Assembly (NCBI GenBank): GCA_963974935.1
Contig: CAXBEV010000004.1
Span: forward strand, 62,001-126,000
Origin: UBA4479 sp963974935
GTDB taxonomy: Bacteria > Pseudomonadota > Alphaproteobacteria > Rhodospirillales > Casp-alpha2
DNA length: 64,000 nucleotides
Direction: 5' to 3'
How positions within the stretch are numbered: the first letter of the stretch is position 1; the number at the start of each line of letters is the position of its first letter. The position numbers and the translations under genes were made by a program. Below the pieces are notes generated by a model that saw only the letters and a program-made list of their open reading frames with translations, made no database searches and was not told where the DNA came from. Below, piece by piece: positions 50,732 through 59,903 of this stretch.

Positions 50732-50774
50732 AAAGGACGCGGTTGCCCCCAAAGTAGGCCGCGTCCTTTTTTTT
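50732..50774 (+). terminator. Intrinsic terminator of the 57-residue gene
   Basis: AAAGGACGCGG (50732-50742) and CCGCGTCCTTT (50759-50769) pair perfectly around a 16-base loop, and a run of eight T follows. This is the strongest terminator in the region. Confidence 0.88.
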
Positions 50775-50783
50775 CTGCGGTTC

Positions 50784-50881
50784 GGGGGAGGTCCCGGATA
50801 TCGCTGCGCGATTCCAGGATGACGAAATATCTATAAATCTCGTCATCCTGGGTGAGCAACGCGAGACCCGGGACCTCCCCC
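50784..50881. repeat. Long intergenic inverted repeat (hairpin element)
   Basis: Outer arms GGGGGAGGTCCCGG and CCGGGACCTCCCCC flank a perfect inner stem CCAGGATGACGA (50814-50825) / TCGTCATCCTGG (50840-50851) with a 14-base loop. The GTCATCCTGG core resembles the repeat at 16056-16090. This is a typical dispersed alphaproteobacterial hairpin element between the terminator and rnhA. Confidence 0.75.
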
Positions 50882-50891
50882 TCGCCTCGTT

Positions 50892-51347
50892 TTACGACCG
50901 ACCCGGCACGGCGTCGCGAGCGAGTTGGTCGGCGCGTTCGTTTTCGACGTGGCCGGCGTGGCCTTTGACCCAGACCCATTCAATCTCGTGATCTTTAAGG
51001 GCCGCTTCCAAGCGGCGCCAGAGGTCTTCGTTTTTGACCGGCTTTTTTGCCGCCGTCTTCCAACCGTTGCGCTTCCACCCATGAATCCACTTGGTGATAC
51101 CGTCACGGACATAGGTGCTGTCAGTATGCAGTACCACAGGCGCCGACCGCTTGAGGCTTTCCAACGATACAATCGCCGCCATCAGTTCCATGCGGTTGTT
51201 GGTGGTCTGGACCTCGCCGCCGGACAATTCGCGTTCGTGATCGCGCCAACGCAAAATCGCGCCCCAACCACCGGGGCCAGGATTACCCGAGCAAGCGCCG
51301 TCGGTGAAGATTTCAATTTTTTCGGGCTTATCGTCAGTCGAAGCCAT
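50892..51347 (-). CDS. rnhA: Ribonuclease HI
   Basis: The 151-residue enzyme has the active-site acids in FTDGACSGNPGPGGWG (Asp), TNNRMELMA (Glu) and VLHTDSTYVRDGI (Asp), and the basic handle WIHGWKRNGWKTAAKKPVKN. It cleaves RNA in RNA-DNA hybrids. Its start overlaps the end of thrB by 14 bp, a common alphaproteobacterial order. Confidence 0.96.
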   Translation of the reverse strand: MASTDDKPEKIEIFTDGACSGNPGPGGWGAILRWRDHERELSGGEVQTTNNRMELMAAIVSLESLKRSAPVVLHTDSTYVRDGITKWIHGWKRNGWKTAAKKPVKNEDLWRRLEAALKDHEIEWVWVKGHAGHVENERADQLARDAVPGRS

Positions 51348-52296
51348 ACGCTTGTGGTCCCTTCACGTTGGCATGAAAATCAAGTTTCTTGATGTATTCG
51401 CTCGGGTCTTTCGGCGTCACGAAGGCGTCTTCGGGGATATGCAGCCAGTCATACAACCGGGTCAGCAAAAACCGCATCGACGCACCTTCGCATAAAATCG
51501 GCATCGCCGTGATCTCAGCCTCCGACAACGTGCGCACAGATTGATAGCCCTTCAGAAAGCGCCTCGCCTTGGTCACATTGAAGCTCATATCCGGCTCGAA
51601 ACACCAGGCGTTGAGGCAGATCGCAATGTCGTAAGCAAACGCATCATTGCAGGCAAAATAAAAATCGATCACGCCCGATAGACGATCTTGGCGAAAAAAC
51701 ACGTTGTCCGGAAACAAGTCGGCATGAATGACGCCGCTGGGCAGATCGGTTGGCCAAGCGGCCGTCAGTCTATCCAATGCGGCGGATAGTTTTTCGAATA
51801 AGCCCGGCACCACTGTGTCCGCATCACTGCCCGACGACTGCAACAACGCCGGCCACGCATCCGGGCCCAACGCGTTCGGGCGCCGGATCGGAAAGCCCTC
51901 GCCGGCGACGTGCAGTGCGGCCAGAGTTTCGCCGACGCCGCGACAGTGCGCGGGCTCAGGCCTACGGGGCCACATACCGGCCAAAAACGTCACCAAGGCT
52001 GCAGGACGGTCTGCGAGTTCACGCAGCGTCTCACCCGCTCGGGTGCGCACTGGCACCGGACACGGCAGGCCGCCCGCCGCCAGATGATCCATCAATCCCA
52101 AAAAAAACGGCAGATCTTCAATAGCGACGCGCTTTTCATAGAGCGTCAGAATATACGGACCGGTGCTCGTGGTGACGATGAAATTGGAATTCTCGATCCC
52201 CTCGGCAATACCCTTGCACGACAGCACCTCACCCACATCATACGCCGCCATGAAGGCAACGAGTGCATCGTCATCAATTTCAGTATAAACCGCCAT
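51334..52296 (-). CDS. thrB: Homoserine kinase (APH-fold, ThrB type II)
   Basis: The 320-residue protein has the aminoglycoside-phosphotransferase-like kinase fold: VIHADLFPDNVFF (catalytic HxDLxxxN) and GVIDFYFACNDAF (metal Asp). This is the alphaproteobacterial ThrB, not the GHMP type. It phosphorylates homoserine to feed threonine synthase, whose gene is 11 kb away. ispH usually precedes it, but here a divergent gene does. Confidence 0.93.
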   Translation of the reverse strand: MAVYTEIDDDALVAFMAAYDVGEVLSCKGIAEGIENSNFIVTTSTGPYILTLYEKRVAIEDLPFFLGLMDHLAAGGLPCPVPVRTRAGETLRELADRPAALVTFLAGMWPRRPEPAHCRGVGETLAALHVAGEGFPIRRPNALGPDAWPALLQSSGSDADTVVPGLFEKLSAALDRLTAAWPTDLPSGVIHADLFPDNVFFRQDRLSGVIDFYFACNDAFAYDIAICLNAWCFEPDMSFNVTKARRFLKGYQSVRTLSEAEITAMPILCEGASMRFLLTRLYDWLHIPEDAFVTPKDPSEYIKKLDFHANVKGPQAYGFD

Positions 52297-52416
52297 CCGC
52301 GCTTTTTAAGGGTTTGCGTCATTGAAACCAAGACAGCAAACAACAGATCATGCCAGACAGGGCTAAATTGCGGTATAATCTGACCCAAAGCTGGACGTTA
52401 TGGAAATCACACGGCA

Positions 52417-54213
52417 ATGCACGCAAAGATACAAAGCACGCATCGGCGATATCGGACAGCGTCTTCGCTGTGCCGCTTCGCGCTAGGTGCGCTGCTGGCC
52501 TTGCCGGCGGTGCCGGTTTACGCGTCTGTGCCGCCTCTTGAGGAGGTCCCTGCGGCCTCGGACCGCACGTCGTCCAGCCCCGTGGTAGCGCGCGCGCAAA
52601 AGGCGCTTTCAAAACTTGGGCTCTATCTGGGGCCCGAAGACGGGTACCTCAATCCGCAAACCCGGGCTGCGATCTCAATTTATCAGCGCGCCATCGGCCT
52701 AGAGCCGACCGAACGCCTTGATATCGAACTGTTGGGCAAGCTGGAATATGCAGTCGGCGTGCGGATGCTAATGCGTCAACTGGAAGCGGCGCGCAGCGAA
52801 AGCATTGACGATGCGCGCTCAAAACTGATGAACCATCCGGCCACCCGCGATCTTATGCAGGCAAGCGACAAAGACCAAACCGCCGATGCGACCCGCGATG
52901 CAACGCCGTGCTTTAAAAATCCGACCGCACTGTGCTTGCTGACCGAGGCGCTGGAAAGCGCAAAGGCGATTGCCAAGCCTGCACTGCGCGATTGGGCGAT
53001 GGGCGAGATCCTGATCGCCGAAGCCCGCGCCGGGCTTGGCGAACGTGCGATGGAAACGGCGTCCCGCATCAATGATCCGCGCTTGGTGATCGTGGCGCTT
53101 CGCGATATCGCCGAAGCACAGGCAGCAGCGGGCCGCCCCAATGATGCCCGCACCGCCGCCGAGATTATTCCAGACCCCGAAAAAAAGGCCGACGCGTTGA
53201 TGGCGATTGCGGAAATTCAGCTGCGTCGTGGCGACACGGATGATGCGACCGAGACGACGAACAAGATGCTGCTGACACTTGATAACGTCGATGAGCGGTT
53301 GCGCCAAATTGCGCTGCGCGCCCGCGCCGCCGTGATCTATGCACGCGCCGGCGCCCGGGATTCAGCGGAAAGCCAACTCACCATCGCAGAAGGGGATGCC
53401 GCCGCCCTGCCGCGTGACAGTTCACGCAGTGCCGGCATGCGCCATGTCGCGTCCGCACTTGCAGACATGGCTGAAACGGCGCGGGCCTTGGACATGCTGA
53501 ACGCCGTCTCAAGCCCATCCGATAAAATTCCGGTGCTGATGTCTGCCGCCGAAGCACAAGCGCGCGCAGGCGATGCCGCAGCCGCACTGGCGACCGCAGA
53601 GAGCATCGGTAACGTACGCTACCGTGCCATCTTGTTGGGCCGCATTGCATTGGCACAAGCCGCCGCCGGCAATCTTGAAGATGCCGACACCACACTTGAA
53701 ATTGCGCAAGCCGCCATTGATCGCATCAATCGCCCGTATGCCCGCGCCTATGCAATCAGCCGAATCGCCCTGGCGATGACACGGTTGCATGATTGGAGTG
53801 GTGAAGCAGATGCGGCCGGTCGCAAGGCTGCCGCGCAAAAGGCGGTTATTGCCGCGTCCGGCATCGACGACCGCAGGCTTAAAGCACAGACGCTGTGGCT
53901 GATCGCCGCCCAGCAGCGCGTCCATGATGATCCGGGCTGGCAGGTCACCGAAGACTTGGCCGCCACCACGACCGACGAAGTGGTCGGCGCACTGAGCCGG
54001 GTCTGGATGTTCGCTGAGCTTGCCGAAAGCCACGCCAGCGCGGGCGAGACTGAGGCCGGGTGGCGCGCGTTTAAGCGCGGCGTCGCCATCGCCGCCGACA
54101 TCGACAATGCCTGGAGCCGTGCGCGCACCATGGCGAAACTGGCGGCAACCCTGATCCACCTTGTGGACCCAGGTCGCGGGCGGGGCGCGAATGACGATGG
54201 CGTGCAGCCATGA
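52417..54213 (+). CDS. Exported peptidoglycan-binding protein with helical repeats
   Basis: The 598-residue protein has a signal peptide (about 12-36) and a PG_binding_1 domain (about 55-108; KALSKLGLYLGPEDGYLNPQTRAAI). Residues about 150-590 are Ala-rich helix pairs with repeated A-A-E-A/Q-A-x-A-G-x-x-x-A units, resembling TPR or HEAT-like repeats. It is probably periplasmic and bound to the cell wall, serving as a scaffold. No catalytic motif was seen. A lipoprotein gene follows 90 bp downstream on the same strand. Confidence 0.7.
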   Translation: MHAKIQSTHRRYRTASSLCRFALGALLALPAVPVYASVPPLEEVPAASDRTSSSPVVARAQKALSKLGLYLGPEDGYLNPQTRAAISIYQRAIGLEPTERLDIELLGKLEYAVGVRMLMRQLEAARSESIDDARSKLMNHPATRDLMQASDKDQTADATRDATPCFKNPTALCLLTEALESAKAIAKPALRDWAMGEILIAEARAGLGERAMETASRINDPRLVIVALRDIAEAQAAAGRPNDARTAAEIIPDPEKKADALMAIAEIQLRRGDTDDATETTNKMLLTLDNVDERLRQIALRARAAVIYARAGARDSAESQLTIAEGDAAALPRDSSRSAGMRHVASALADMAETARALDMLNAVSSPSDKIPVLMSAAEAQARAGDAAAALATAESIGNVRYRAILLGRIALAQAAAGNLEDADTTLEIAQAAIDRINRPYARAYAISRIALAMTRLHDWSGEADAAGRKAAAQKAVIAASGIDDRRLKAQTLWLIAAQQRVHDDPGWQVTEDLAATTTDEVVGALSRVWMFAELAESHASAGETEAGWRAFKRGVAIAADIDNAWSRARTMAKLAATLIHLVDPGRGRGANDDGVQP

Positions 54214-54303
54214 TCGACGCATCTCTTGTCGCGTCCCGGTCGCTCATCTAAAGTTCGCGGGCTACATACTACACACGTCGCTCACCAGCCGTTGAGGAAC
54301 TTC

Positions 54304-54876
54304 ATGCGCCCTACAAAATCAATGATCGCGGCGCTGACAGCGTTACTCGGATTATCCGGGTGCAGTGCCGATAGCATCCCATTCTACGCGTCACCCATCG
54401 TCCTGTCGTGCCCGGACTATGCGATCCTTGAAGACGCCGCAACGCTGACCGCCTTCCAAGACGGTTCCGGTCGCGACATCACCGACGTCACGGTCCGCGC
54501 CGAGATTACGCAGGTACGCATGGAATGCATCACCGACGTCGATCACGACACCAATTCGGGCCACATGGAGATCAAGATCATCCCCATCATCGCCGCCGAG
54601 ATGGGCGCTGCCAACGTGGCCGAGGATGCATCCCTGCCTTATTTCATCGCCGTGGTCGGGCCAGATAAAGAAATCCTGTACCGCGAAGGCTTGTCGATGG
54701 ACGTGTCGTTCAAAAACAACCGCACCCGCTTGATTGCCTTGGCACCGAGCACCACCGTCGAATTGCCGATCACGCCGAAAATTCGCAGCCGGTATTATCA
54801 GGTCTATACGGGCTTTGAGCTGACCGAGCAGCAAGCCGCCTTCAACCGCAAGCGAATCCGCGACCGTTTGAAATAA
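54304..54876 (+). CDS. Putative lipoprotein
   Basis: 190 residues from ATG 54304 with GAGGAA upstream; the frame runs from 54226 without a ribosome site. The signal ends in LGLSGC, with Cys20 as the predicted lipidation site. The mature protein is beta-rich (DVTVRAEITQVRMEC, YFIAVVGPDKEILYREGLS) with no recognised domain. Position +2 is Ser, which favours outer-membrane sorting if a Lol system is used. Confidence 0.7.
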   Translation: MRPTKSMIAALTALLGLSGCSADSIPFYASPIVLSCPDYAILEDAATLTAFQDGSGRDITDVTVRAEITQVRMECITDVDHDTNSGHMEIKIIPIIAAEMGAANVAEDASLPYFIAVVGPDKEILYREGLSMDVSFKNNRTRLIALAPSTTVELPITPKIRSRYYQVYTGFELTEQQAAFNRKRIRDRLK

Positions 54877-55082
54877 CACCAACGTCTGACCGAGAATCTG
54901 GGTGGCATAATCTCGCTTTTAAACGACGACGGCGCCGTTGCGCGGCTCCTCCTTCCAACTGAAAAGTTCAACACTTCAGCAGCTTAGGGCCGCAGCAAAC
55001 CGAATTCATCAGCTTGGTTTGACCATACCGCGGCTATTTGCCATGATCTTGTCCGTCGAGAGCAAATCCTCGTCACACCGTT
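54877..55082. other. Gap between the lipoprotein gene and the glycine riboswitch
   Basis: About 205 bp without a gene. It presumably carries the gcv promoter, but no clear -35/-10 pair was found by eye. Confidence 0.5.
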
Positions 55083-55270
55083 GTGGGAGAGACCGGCACA
55101 TTGCCGGCGCCGAAGGAGCAACCGCCCCGGAATCTCTCAGGCAAATGGACCGCAACGGCATGAGGCTCTGGAAAGTGGATGCGGCGCAAGCCGATCCCAC
55201 CGAAGATGTAAACCCGCGACACCGATCGATTCGGGCCGGATGACACTTTCAGGTTCCAAGACAGAGGGGG
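55083..55270 (+). promoter_or_regulatory. Tandem glycine riboswitch
   Basis: Two aptamers are visible. The first has GGGAGAGACC, the conserved GCGCCGAAGGAGCAA and the closing GGAATCTCTCAGGCAAA. The second has CTCTGGAAAGTG, CACCGAAGATGTAAAC and CACTTTCAGGTTCCAAGACA, with its P1 stem CTCTG/CAGAG. Both match the glycine aptamer consensus. The element lies 71 bp before gcvT, the classic target, and should switch the glycine cleavage operon on when glycine is high. Confidence 0.93.
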
Positions 55271-55336
55271 CGCTCCAAGTGATCGACGGCCGTTCGGCCG
55301 CCGCGAGATTTGGAGTCGCCGCTTAATGTTTGGAGG
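55271..55336 (+). promoter_or_regulatory. Proposed expression platform with ribosome-site sequestration
   Basis: Between the aptamers and gcvT, CTCCAA (55273-55278) can pair with TTGGAG at 55310-55315, or with TTGGAG of the ribosome site at 55330-55335. The two sites have the same sequence, so mutually exclusive pairing could hide or free the ribosome site. A GGCCG/CGGCC hairpin lies inside the first pairing. No U-run follows, which suggests translational control rather than termination. Confidence 0.6.
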
Positions 55337-55341
55337 ACCCT

Positions 55342-56460
55342 GTGGGAACTGACCCATCGACCGCACCGCTTAAGACCGTCCCGTTAGACAGCTTTCACCG
55401 CCACCACGGCGCCAAGATGGTGCCGTTCGCAGGCTATGTGATGCCCGTGCAATACAAAGCCGGCATCATGACCGAGCACACCCAAACCCGAACCAAAGCC
55501 GGGCTGTTTGACGTGTCGCATATGGGCCAGGCCTGGCTGCACGGCAAAGACGCCGCTAAAGCCCTTGAGCGTTTGGTGCCCGGTGACATCCAAGGCCTTG
55601 CCAACGGGCAGTGCCGCTACACTATGCTGACCAATGAAGCGGGCGGGATCATCGACGATCTGATCGTCACCAAGTGGGAAGATAAACTCTTTTTGGTCGT
55701 CAACGCGGCCCGCAAAGATGTCGACCTGCCGCTGATTGCCGATGGCACCAAAGGCGACGCCACGCTGGAAATCATCGACGACCGCGCGTTGCTGGCCCTG
55801 CAAGGCCCTATGGCCGCGCACGTCATGCACAATTATGCGCCACCGGCGTTCCACTTGTCGTTCATGATGGCGGCAAACCTACATATCAATGACATCCCCT
55901 GCCATGTGACCCGGTCGGGCTACACCGGTGAAGACGGCTATGAGATTTCAATGCCCATCAATGACGCGATGGAAATCGCCGAGGTGATGGAATCCGAGCC
56001 CGATGTCCTACCGGTCGGCTTGGGTGCGCGTGACACGCTGCGCCTTGAAGCTGGCTTGTGTTTATACGGCCACGACATCGACGAAAAAACCTCGCCGATT
56101 GAAGCCGGATTACGTTGGACGATCTCCAAACGTCGCCGTGAAGAGGCGAATTTTCCAGGTGCTGCCCGCATGTTGGCGGAAATCGCAAATGGACCGTCGA
56201 AAAAACGCGTCGGCATCCTGCCCGAAGGCAAAGCCCCTGCCCGCGACGGTACCGCCATCCATGCTCAGGGTGGCGATGCGGTTGGCATCATCACATCGGG
56301 CGGCTTCGGCCCCAGCCTCGGCGGCCCGATTGCTATGGGCTATGTGCCCGCCGACATGGCTGAGCCAGGGACAAAGCTTGAGCTTGCCGTCCGCAAAAAC
56401 ATGGTTCCGGCAACGGTCGTCAAAATGCCGTTCCACCCCCACAATTATCATCGCGATTAA
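55342..56460 (+). CDS. gcvT: Aminomethyltransferase, glycine cleavage T protein
   Basis: 372 residues from GTG 55342, with TTTGGAGG five bases upstream; an earlier TTG at 55330 overlaps that site. GcvT features are GAKMVPFAGYVMPVQYKAGIMTE (near 20-42), DVSHMG, YTMLTNEAGGIIDDLIV and the C-terminal barrel with GPSLGGPIAMGYV. It transfers the methylene from H protein to tetrahydrofolate. First gene of gcvT-gcvH-gcvP under the riboswitch. Confidence 0.96.
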   Translation: MGTDPSTAPLKTVPLDSFHRHHGAKMVPFAGYVMPVQYKAGIMTEHTQTRTKAGLFDVSHMGQAWLHGKDAAKALERLVPGDIQGLANGQCRYTMLTNEAGGIIDDLIVTKWEDKLFLVVNAARKDVDLPLIADGTKGDATLEIIDDRALLALQGPMAAHVMHNYAPPAFHLSFMMAANLHINDIPCHVTRSGYTGEDGYEISMPINDAMEIAEVMESEPDVLPVGLGARDTLRLEAGLCLYGHDIDEKTSPIEAGLRWTISKRRREEANFPGAARMLAEIANGPSKKRVGILPEGKAPARDGTAIHAQGGDAVGIITSGGFGPSLGGPIAMGYVPADMAEPGTKLELAVRKNMVPATVVKMPFHPHNYHRD

Positions 56461-56487
56461 CGCGCTTCACGCTGAGGAGAGTCGAAC

Positions 56488-56865
56488 ATGACCACCAAAT
56501 ATTCCAAAGACCACGAATGGATCACCATCGAAGGCGACGTCGGCACCGTCGGCATTACCGAACATGCCCAAGAGCAACTGGGCGAGTTAGTGTTTGTTGA
56601 AGTGCCCGCCGTCGGCGCGACGCTGGATCAGGGCGACGAAGCGTGCGTCATCGAATCCGTAAAAGCGGCCAGCGAAATCTACAGCCCGTGCACAGGCGAG
56701 ATCGTTGCCGTCAACGACGAGTTGGCCGACGCGCCAACCACCGTCAACGACAATGCCGAGGGTGATGGTTGGATGTTCAAAATCAAGATCGCCGACATGG
56801 CCGAGCTCGATGATTTTATGGATAAAGCCGCCTATAAAGCCTATCTGAAGGAAATTGATGAATGA
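56488..56865 (+). CDS. gcvH: Glycine cleavage H protein
   Basis: The 125-residue lipoyl carrier has ESVKAASEIYSP with the lipoylated Lys (about 63) and the usual HEWITIEGDVGTVGITEHAQE start. It shuttles the aminomethyl group between the P and T proteins. Its ATG has GAGGAGA upstream, and its stop overlaps gcvP by 4 bp. Confidence 0.96.
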   Translation: MTTKYSKDHEWITIEGDVGTVGITEHAQEQLGELVFVEVPAVGATLDQGDEACVIESVKAASEIYSPCTGEIVAVNDELADAPTTVNDNAEGDGWMFKIKIADMAELDDFMDKAAYKAYLKEIDE

Positions 56866-59747
56866 GCCGTCCCAGCCTGGACACACTTGAGAACCGCGAC
56901 GAATTCGTCCGCCGCCATATTGGCCCATCCGACGCCGATATCGAGACCATGCTTGAGGTCATCGGAATCGATAGTCTGGATGCGCTGGTCGACAAGGCGG
57001 TGCCGGACGGCATTCGCACCAACGAGGCCTTTGACGTACCGGCAATGACGGAAACCGATGCGCTGGCAGAGCTTGCGCACATGGCGGCGCTGAACACGCC
57101 GATGTCGTCGCTGATCGGACTCGGCTACCACGATACCGTGACGCCCAGCGTGATCTTGCGGAATCTCATCGAAAATCCGGGCTGGTATACGGCATATACA
57201 CCGTATCAGGCGGAAATCTCGCAAGGCCGTTTGGAAGCGCTGTTAAACTTCCAACAAGTCATCGTTGATTTGACCGGTATGCCGATGGCCAACGCATCGT
57301 TGTTGGACGAGGCAACCGCCGTTGCCGAAGCTATGACGCTGATGAAGCGCATGGGCAAAAGCAAAAACGACACGATATTTATGGCCGACGACTGTTTGCC
57401 GCAGACCATCGCCGTTGTCGAAACCCGTGCAACGCCCTTGGGCTTCACCGTGCAAGTCGGCAACCCTACCACCGATCTGGACCCTGAAGCCGTGTTCGGT
57501 GTGGTGTTGCAATACCCAGGCGTAAACGGCGATGTGCATGATTATCGTGCGCTGGCTGAAAAAATTCATGCCGCAGGCGCCTTGGTGACCGTCGCCGCCG
57601 ATCCTTTGTCGTTGGTGCTGCTGACGCCGCCCGGCGAATGGGGTGCCGACATCGTCGTCGGCTCGGCACAGCGATTTGGCGTGCCGATGGGCTTTGGCGG
57701 CCCGCACGCGGCGTTCATGGCGACGCGTGAAGAATACAAACGCTCAATGCCAGGCCGTATCATCGGGGTGTCTCAGGACGCTCAAGGCCGCCCGGCACTG
57801 CGTATGGCGCTACAAACGCGCGAACAACATATCCGCCGCGAAAAAGCGACGTCCAACATCTGCACGGCGCAAGTACTGCTGGCCAACGTTGCCAGCATGT
57901 ATTGCGTTTATCACGGCCCGGACGGCATGAAGCGAATCGCAACCCGCGTACATCGCTTAACCAGCATTTTAGCGGCAGGCTTAGGCAAACTCGGCTTTAA
58001 TCTGCAAAATGATACTTGGTTTGATACACTGACCATTAGCACGCCAGGTGCCGCCGATGCGATCCATCAACGCGCCGTCGCCGCCGGCTATAACTTGCGG
58101 CAAATGGGTGCAGATGCGGTCGGCATTTCGATCAACGAGACCATCGACCGTGACGACATCGGTAAATTGTTCACAATTTTTGCAGACAGCGCAGACCACG
58201 GCTTGAGCGCCGCCGTGCTTGATGCTGAAGCGCCGGATGTTCTGGACGACCTGTGCCGCGAAAGCGAAATCCTCAGCCACGACGTGTTCAACCGCTATCA
58301 CTCCGAAACCGGGATGATGCGCTATCTGCGTCAGCTCGAAGACAAAGACTTGGCGCTGAACCGGGCGATGATCCCGCTCGGGTCTTGCACTATGAAACTC
58401 AATGCCGCGTCCGAGATGATACCGATCACGTGGCCTGGTTTTGGGCGCATGCACCCTTTCCAACCTTTGGATCAAGCCAAAGGCTACATGCGCCTGATTG
58501 ATGATCTGGAGGCCAAGCTCTGCCACATCACCGGCTTTCATGCGGTGTCTTTGCAGCCGAACGCCGGTTCGCAAGGCGAGTACGCGGGGCTGTTGACGAT
58601 CCGCGCCTATCACTTGGACCGCGGCGATACGCACCGCAACGTTTGCCTGATCCCATCCAGTGCGCACGGCACCAACCCGGCAAGTGCGGTAATGGCGAAC
58701 ATGAAAGTCGTCGTCGTCAATTGCGACGATCACGGCAACGTTGATGTCTTAGATCTTAAGGCGAAAGCCGAACAGCATGCGGAAAATCTGGCCGCTTTGA
58801 TGGTCACCTATCCGTCAACGCACGGGGTTTTCGAGACCGAAATCAAAGAGATCTGCGATATCGTGCATGCCAACGGCGGCCAAGTGTACATGGACGGCGC
58901 CAACCTGCAGGCGATGGTCGGCATCTGTCGTCCGGGTCGCTTTGGCCCCGACGTGATGCACATGAACCTGCACAAGACGTTCTGTATCCCGCACGGCGGC
59001 GGCGGCCCGGGCGTCGGCCCCATCGGTGTCGCGGAACATCTGGCACCGTTCCTGCCGAACCACCCACTGACCCCCGAAGCCGGGCCGAAAACAGGTATCG
59101 GCGCAGTGTCTGCTGCCCCATGGGGCTCGGCCTCAATCTTGCCGATTTCTTGGGCCTACATCGCAATGATGGGTGGCCCCGGTATGGTCAAAGCGACGCA
59201 AGTTGCGATCTTAAATGCAAACTATGTCGCCAAGCGACTGAGTGAACGTTTCAAGATTCTCTATACGGGCCCGGGCGGTCTGGTGGCGCACGAGTGCATC
59301 ATCGATACCCGCCCGATGCAGACGGCGGCACATCTGAGTGTCGACGATATCGCCAAGCGGCTGATGGATTACGGCTTCCACAGCCCGACCATGTCGTGGC
59401 CGGTGATGCACACGTTGATGATGGAGCCGACCGAGTCGGAGCCGAAGGAAGAACTCGACCGCTTCTGCGAGGCGATGATCTCGATTGCCGCCGAGGCCGA
59501 CAACGTCGCCGACGGCACCTGGCCGGAAGACGATAACCCGCTGGTCAACGCACCGCACACCGCAGATGTAGTGACCGCTGCCGACTGGCCGCACGCTTAT
59601 CCCCGCGACGTCGCAGTGTTTCCGGTCAGCGGCTTAAAGTCGGTTAAATACTGGCCGGCGGTCGGACGCATCGACAACGCGCAAGGTGATCGCACTTTGG
59701 TCTGCACGTGCCCGAGCATGGACACTTACCGCGACGCGGCTGAGTAA
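56862..59747 (+). CDS. gcvP: Glycine dehydrogenase (decarboxylating), P protein
   Basis: The 961-residue single-chain P protein has both halves of the PLP-dependent decarboxylase. The active half carries the PLP lysine in HMNLHKTFCIPHGGGGPGVG. It opens with a DEFVRRHIGPSDADI segment and ends with a complete C-terminus. It decarboxylates glycine and loads the H protein. Being undivided, it differs from the two-subunit P proteins of Gram-positives. Confidence 0.96.
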   Translation: MSRPSLDTLENRDEFVRRHIGPSDADIETMLEVIGIDSLDALVDKAVPDGIRTNEAFDVPAMTETDALAELAHMAALNTPMSSLIGLGYHDTVTPSVILRNLIENPGWYTAYTPYQAEISQGRLEALLNFQQVIVDLTGMPMANASLLDEATAVAEAMTLMKRMGKSKNDTIFMADDCLPQTIAVVETRATPLGFTVQVGNPTTDLDPEAVFGVVLQYPGVNGDVHDYRALAEKIHAAGALVTVAADPLSLVLLTPPGEWGADIVVGSAQRFGVPMGFGGPHAAFMATREEYKRSMPGRIIGVSQDAQGRPALRMALQTREQHIRREKATSNICTAQVLLANVASMYCVYHGPDGMKRIATRVHRLTSILAAGLGKLGFNLQNDTWFDTLTISTPGAADAIHQRAVAAGYNLRQMGADAVGISINETIDRDDIGKLFTIFADSADHGLSAAVLDAEAPDVLDDLCRESEILSHDVFNRYHSETGMMRYLRQLEDKDLALNRAMIPLGSCTMKLNAASEMIPITWPGFGRMHPFQPLDQAKGYMRLIDDLEAKLCHITGFHAVSLQPNAGSQGEYAGLLTIRAYHLDRGDTHRNVCLIPSSAHGTNPASAVMANMKVVVVNCDDHGNVDVLDLKAKAEQHAENLAALMVTYPSTHGVFETEIKEICDIVHANGGQVYMDGANLQAMVGICRPGRFGPDVMHMNLHKTFCIPHGGGGPGVGPIGVAEHLAPFLPNHPLTPEAGPKTGIGAVSAAPWGSASILPISWAYIAMMGGPGMVKATQVAILNANYVAKRLSERFKILYTGPGGLVAHECIIDTRPMQTAAHLSVDDIAKRLMDYGFHSPTMSWPVMHTLMMEPTESEPKEELDRFCEAMISIAAEADNVADGTWPEDDNPLVNAPHTADVVTAADWPHAYPRDVAVFPVSGLKSVKYWPAVGRIDNAQGDRTLVCTCPSMDTYRDAAE

Positions 59748-59769
59748 ATAAGCGGCTCTTATTGCGCGC

Positions 59770-59806
59770 AAAGGGGTGCCGACCACAATGTTGGCGCCCC
59801 TTTTTT
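59770..59806 (+). terminator. Intrinsic terminator of the gcv operon
   Basis: AAGGGGTGCC and GGCGCCCCTT pair (one G-U) around a 12-base loop, followed by six T. It lies 23 bp past the gcvP stop. Confidence 0.88.
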
Positions 59807-59903
59807 CGTACAAATTGTAAATCTTATTTTTATAAACCGAGTATATATTCTACGCGTATCTTACATGTTCACTGTGTACACTGGGGTACAATAGGGGGCT
59901 GGA

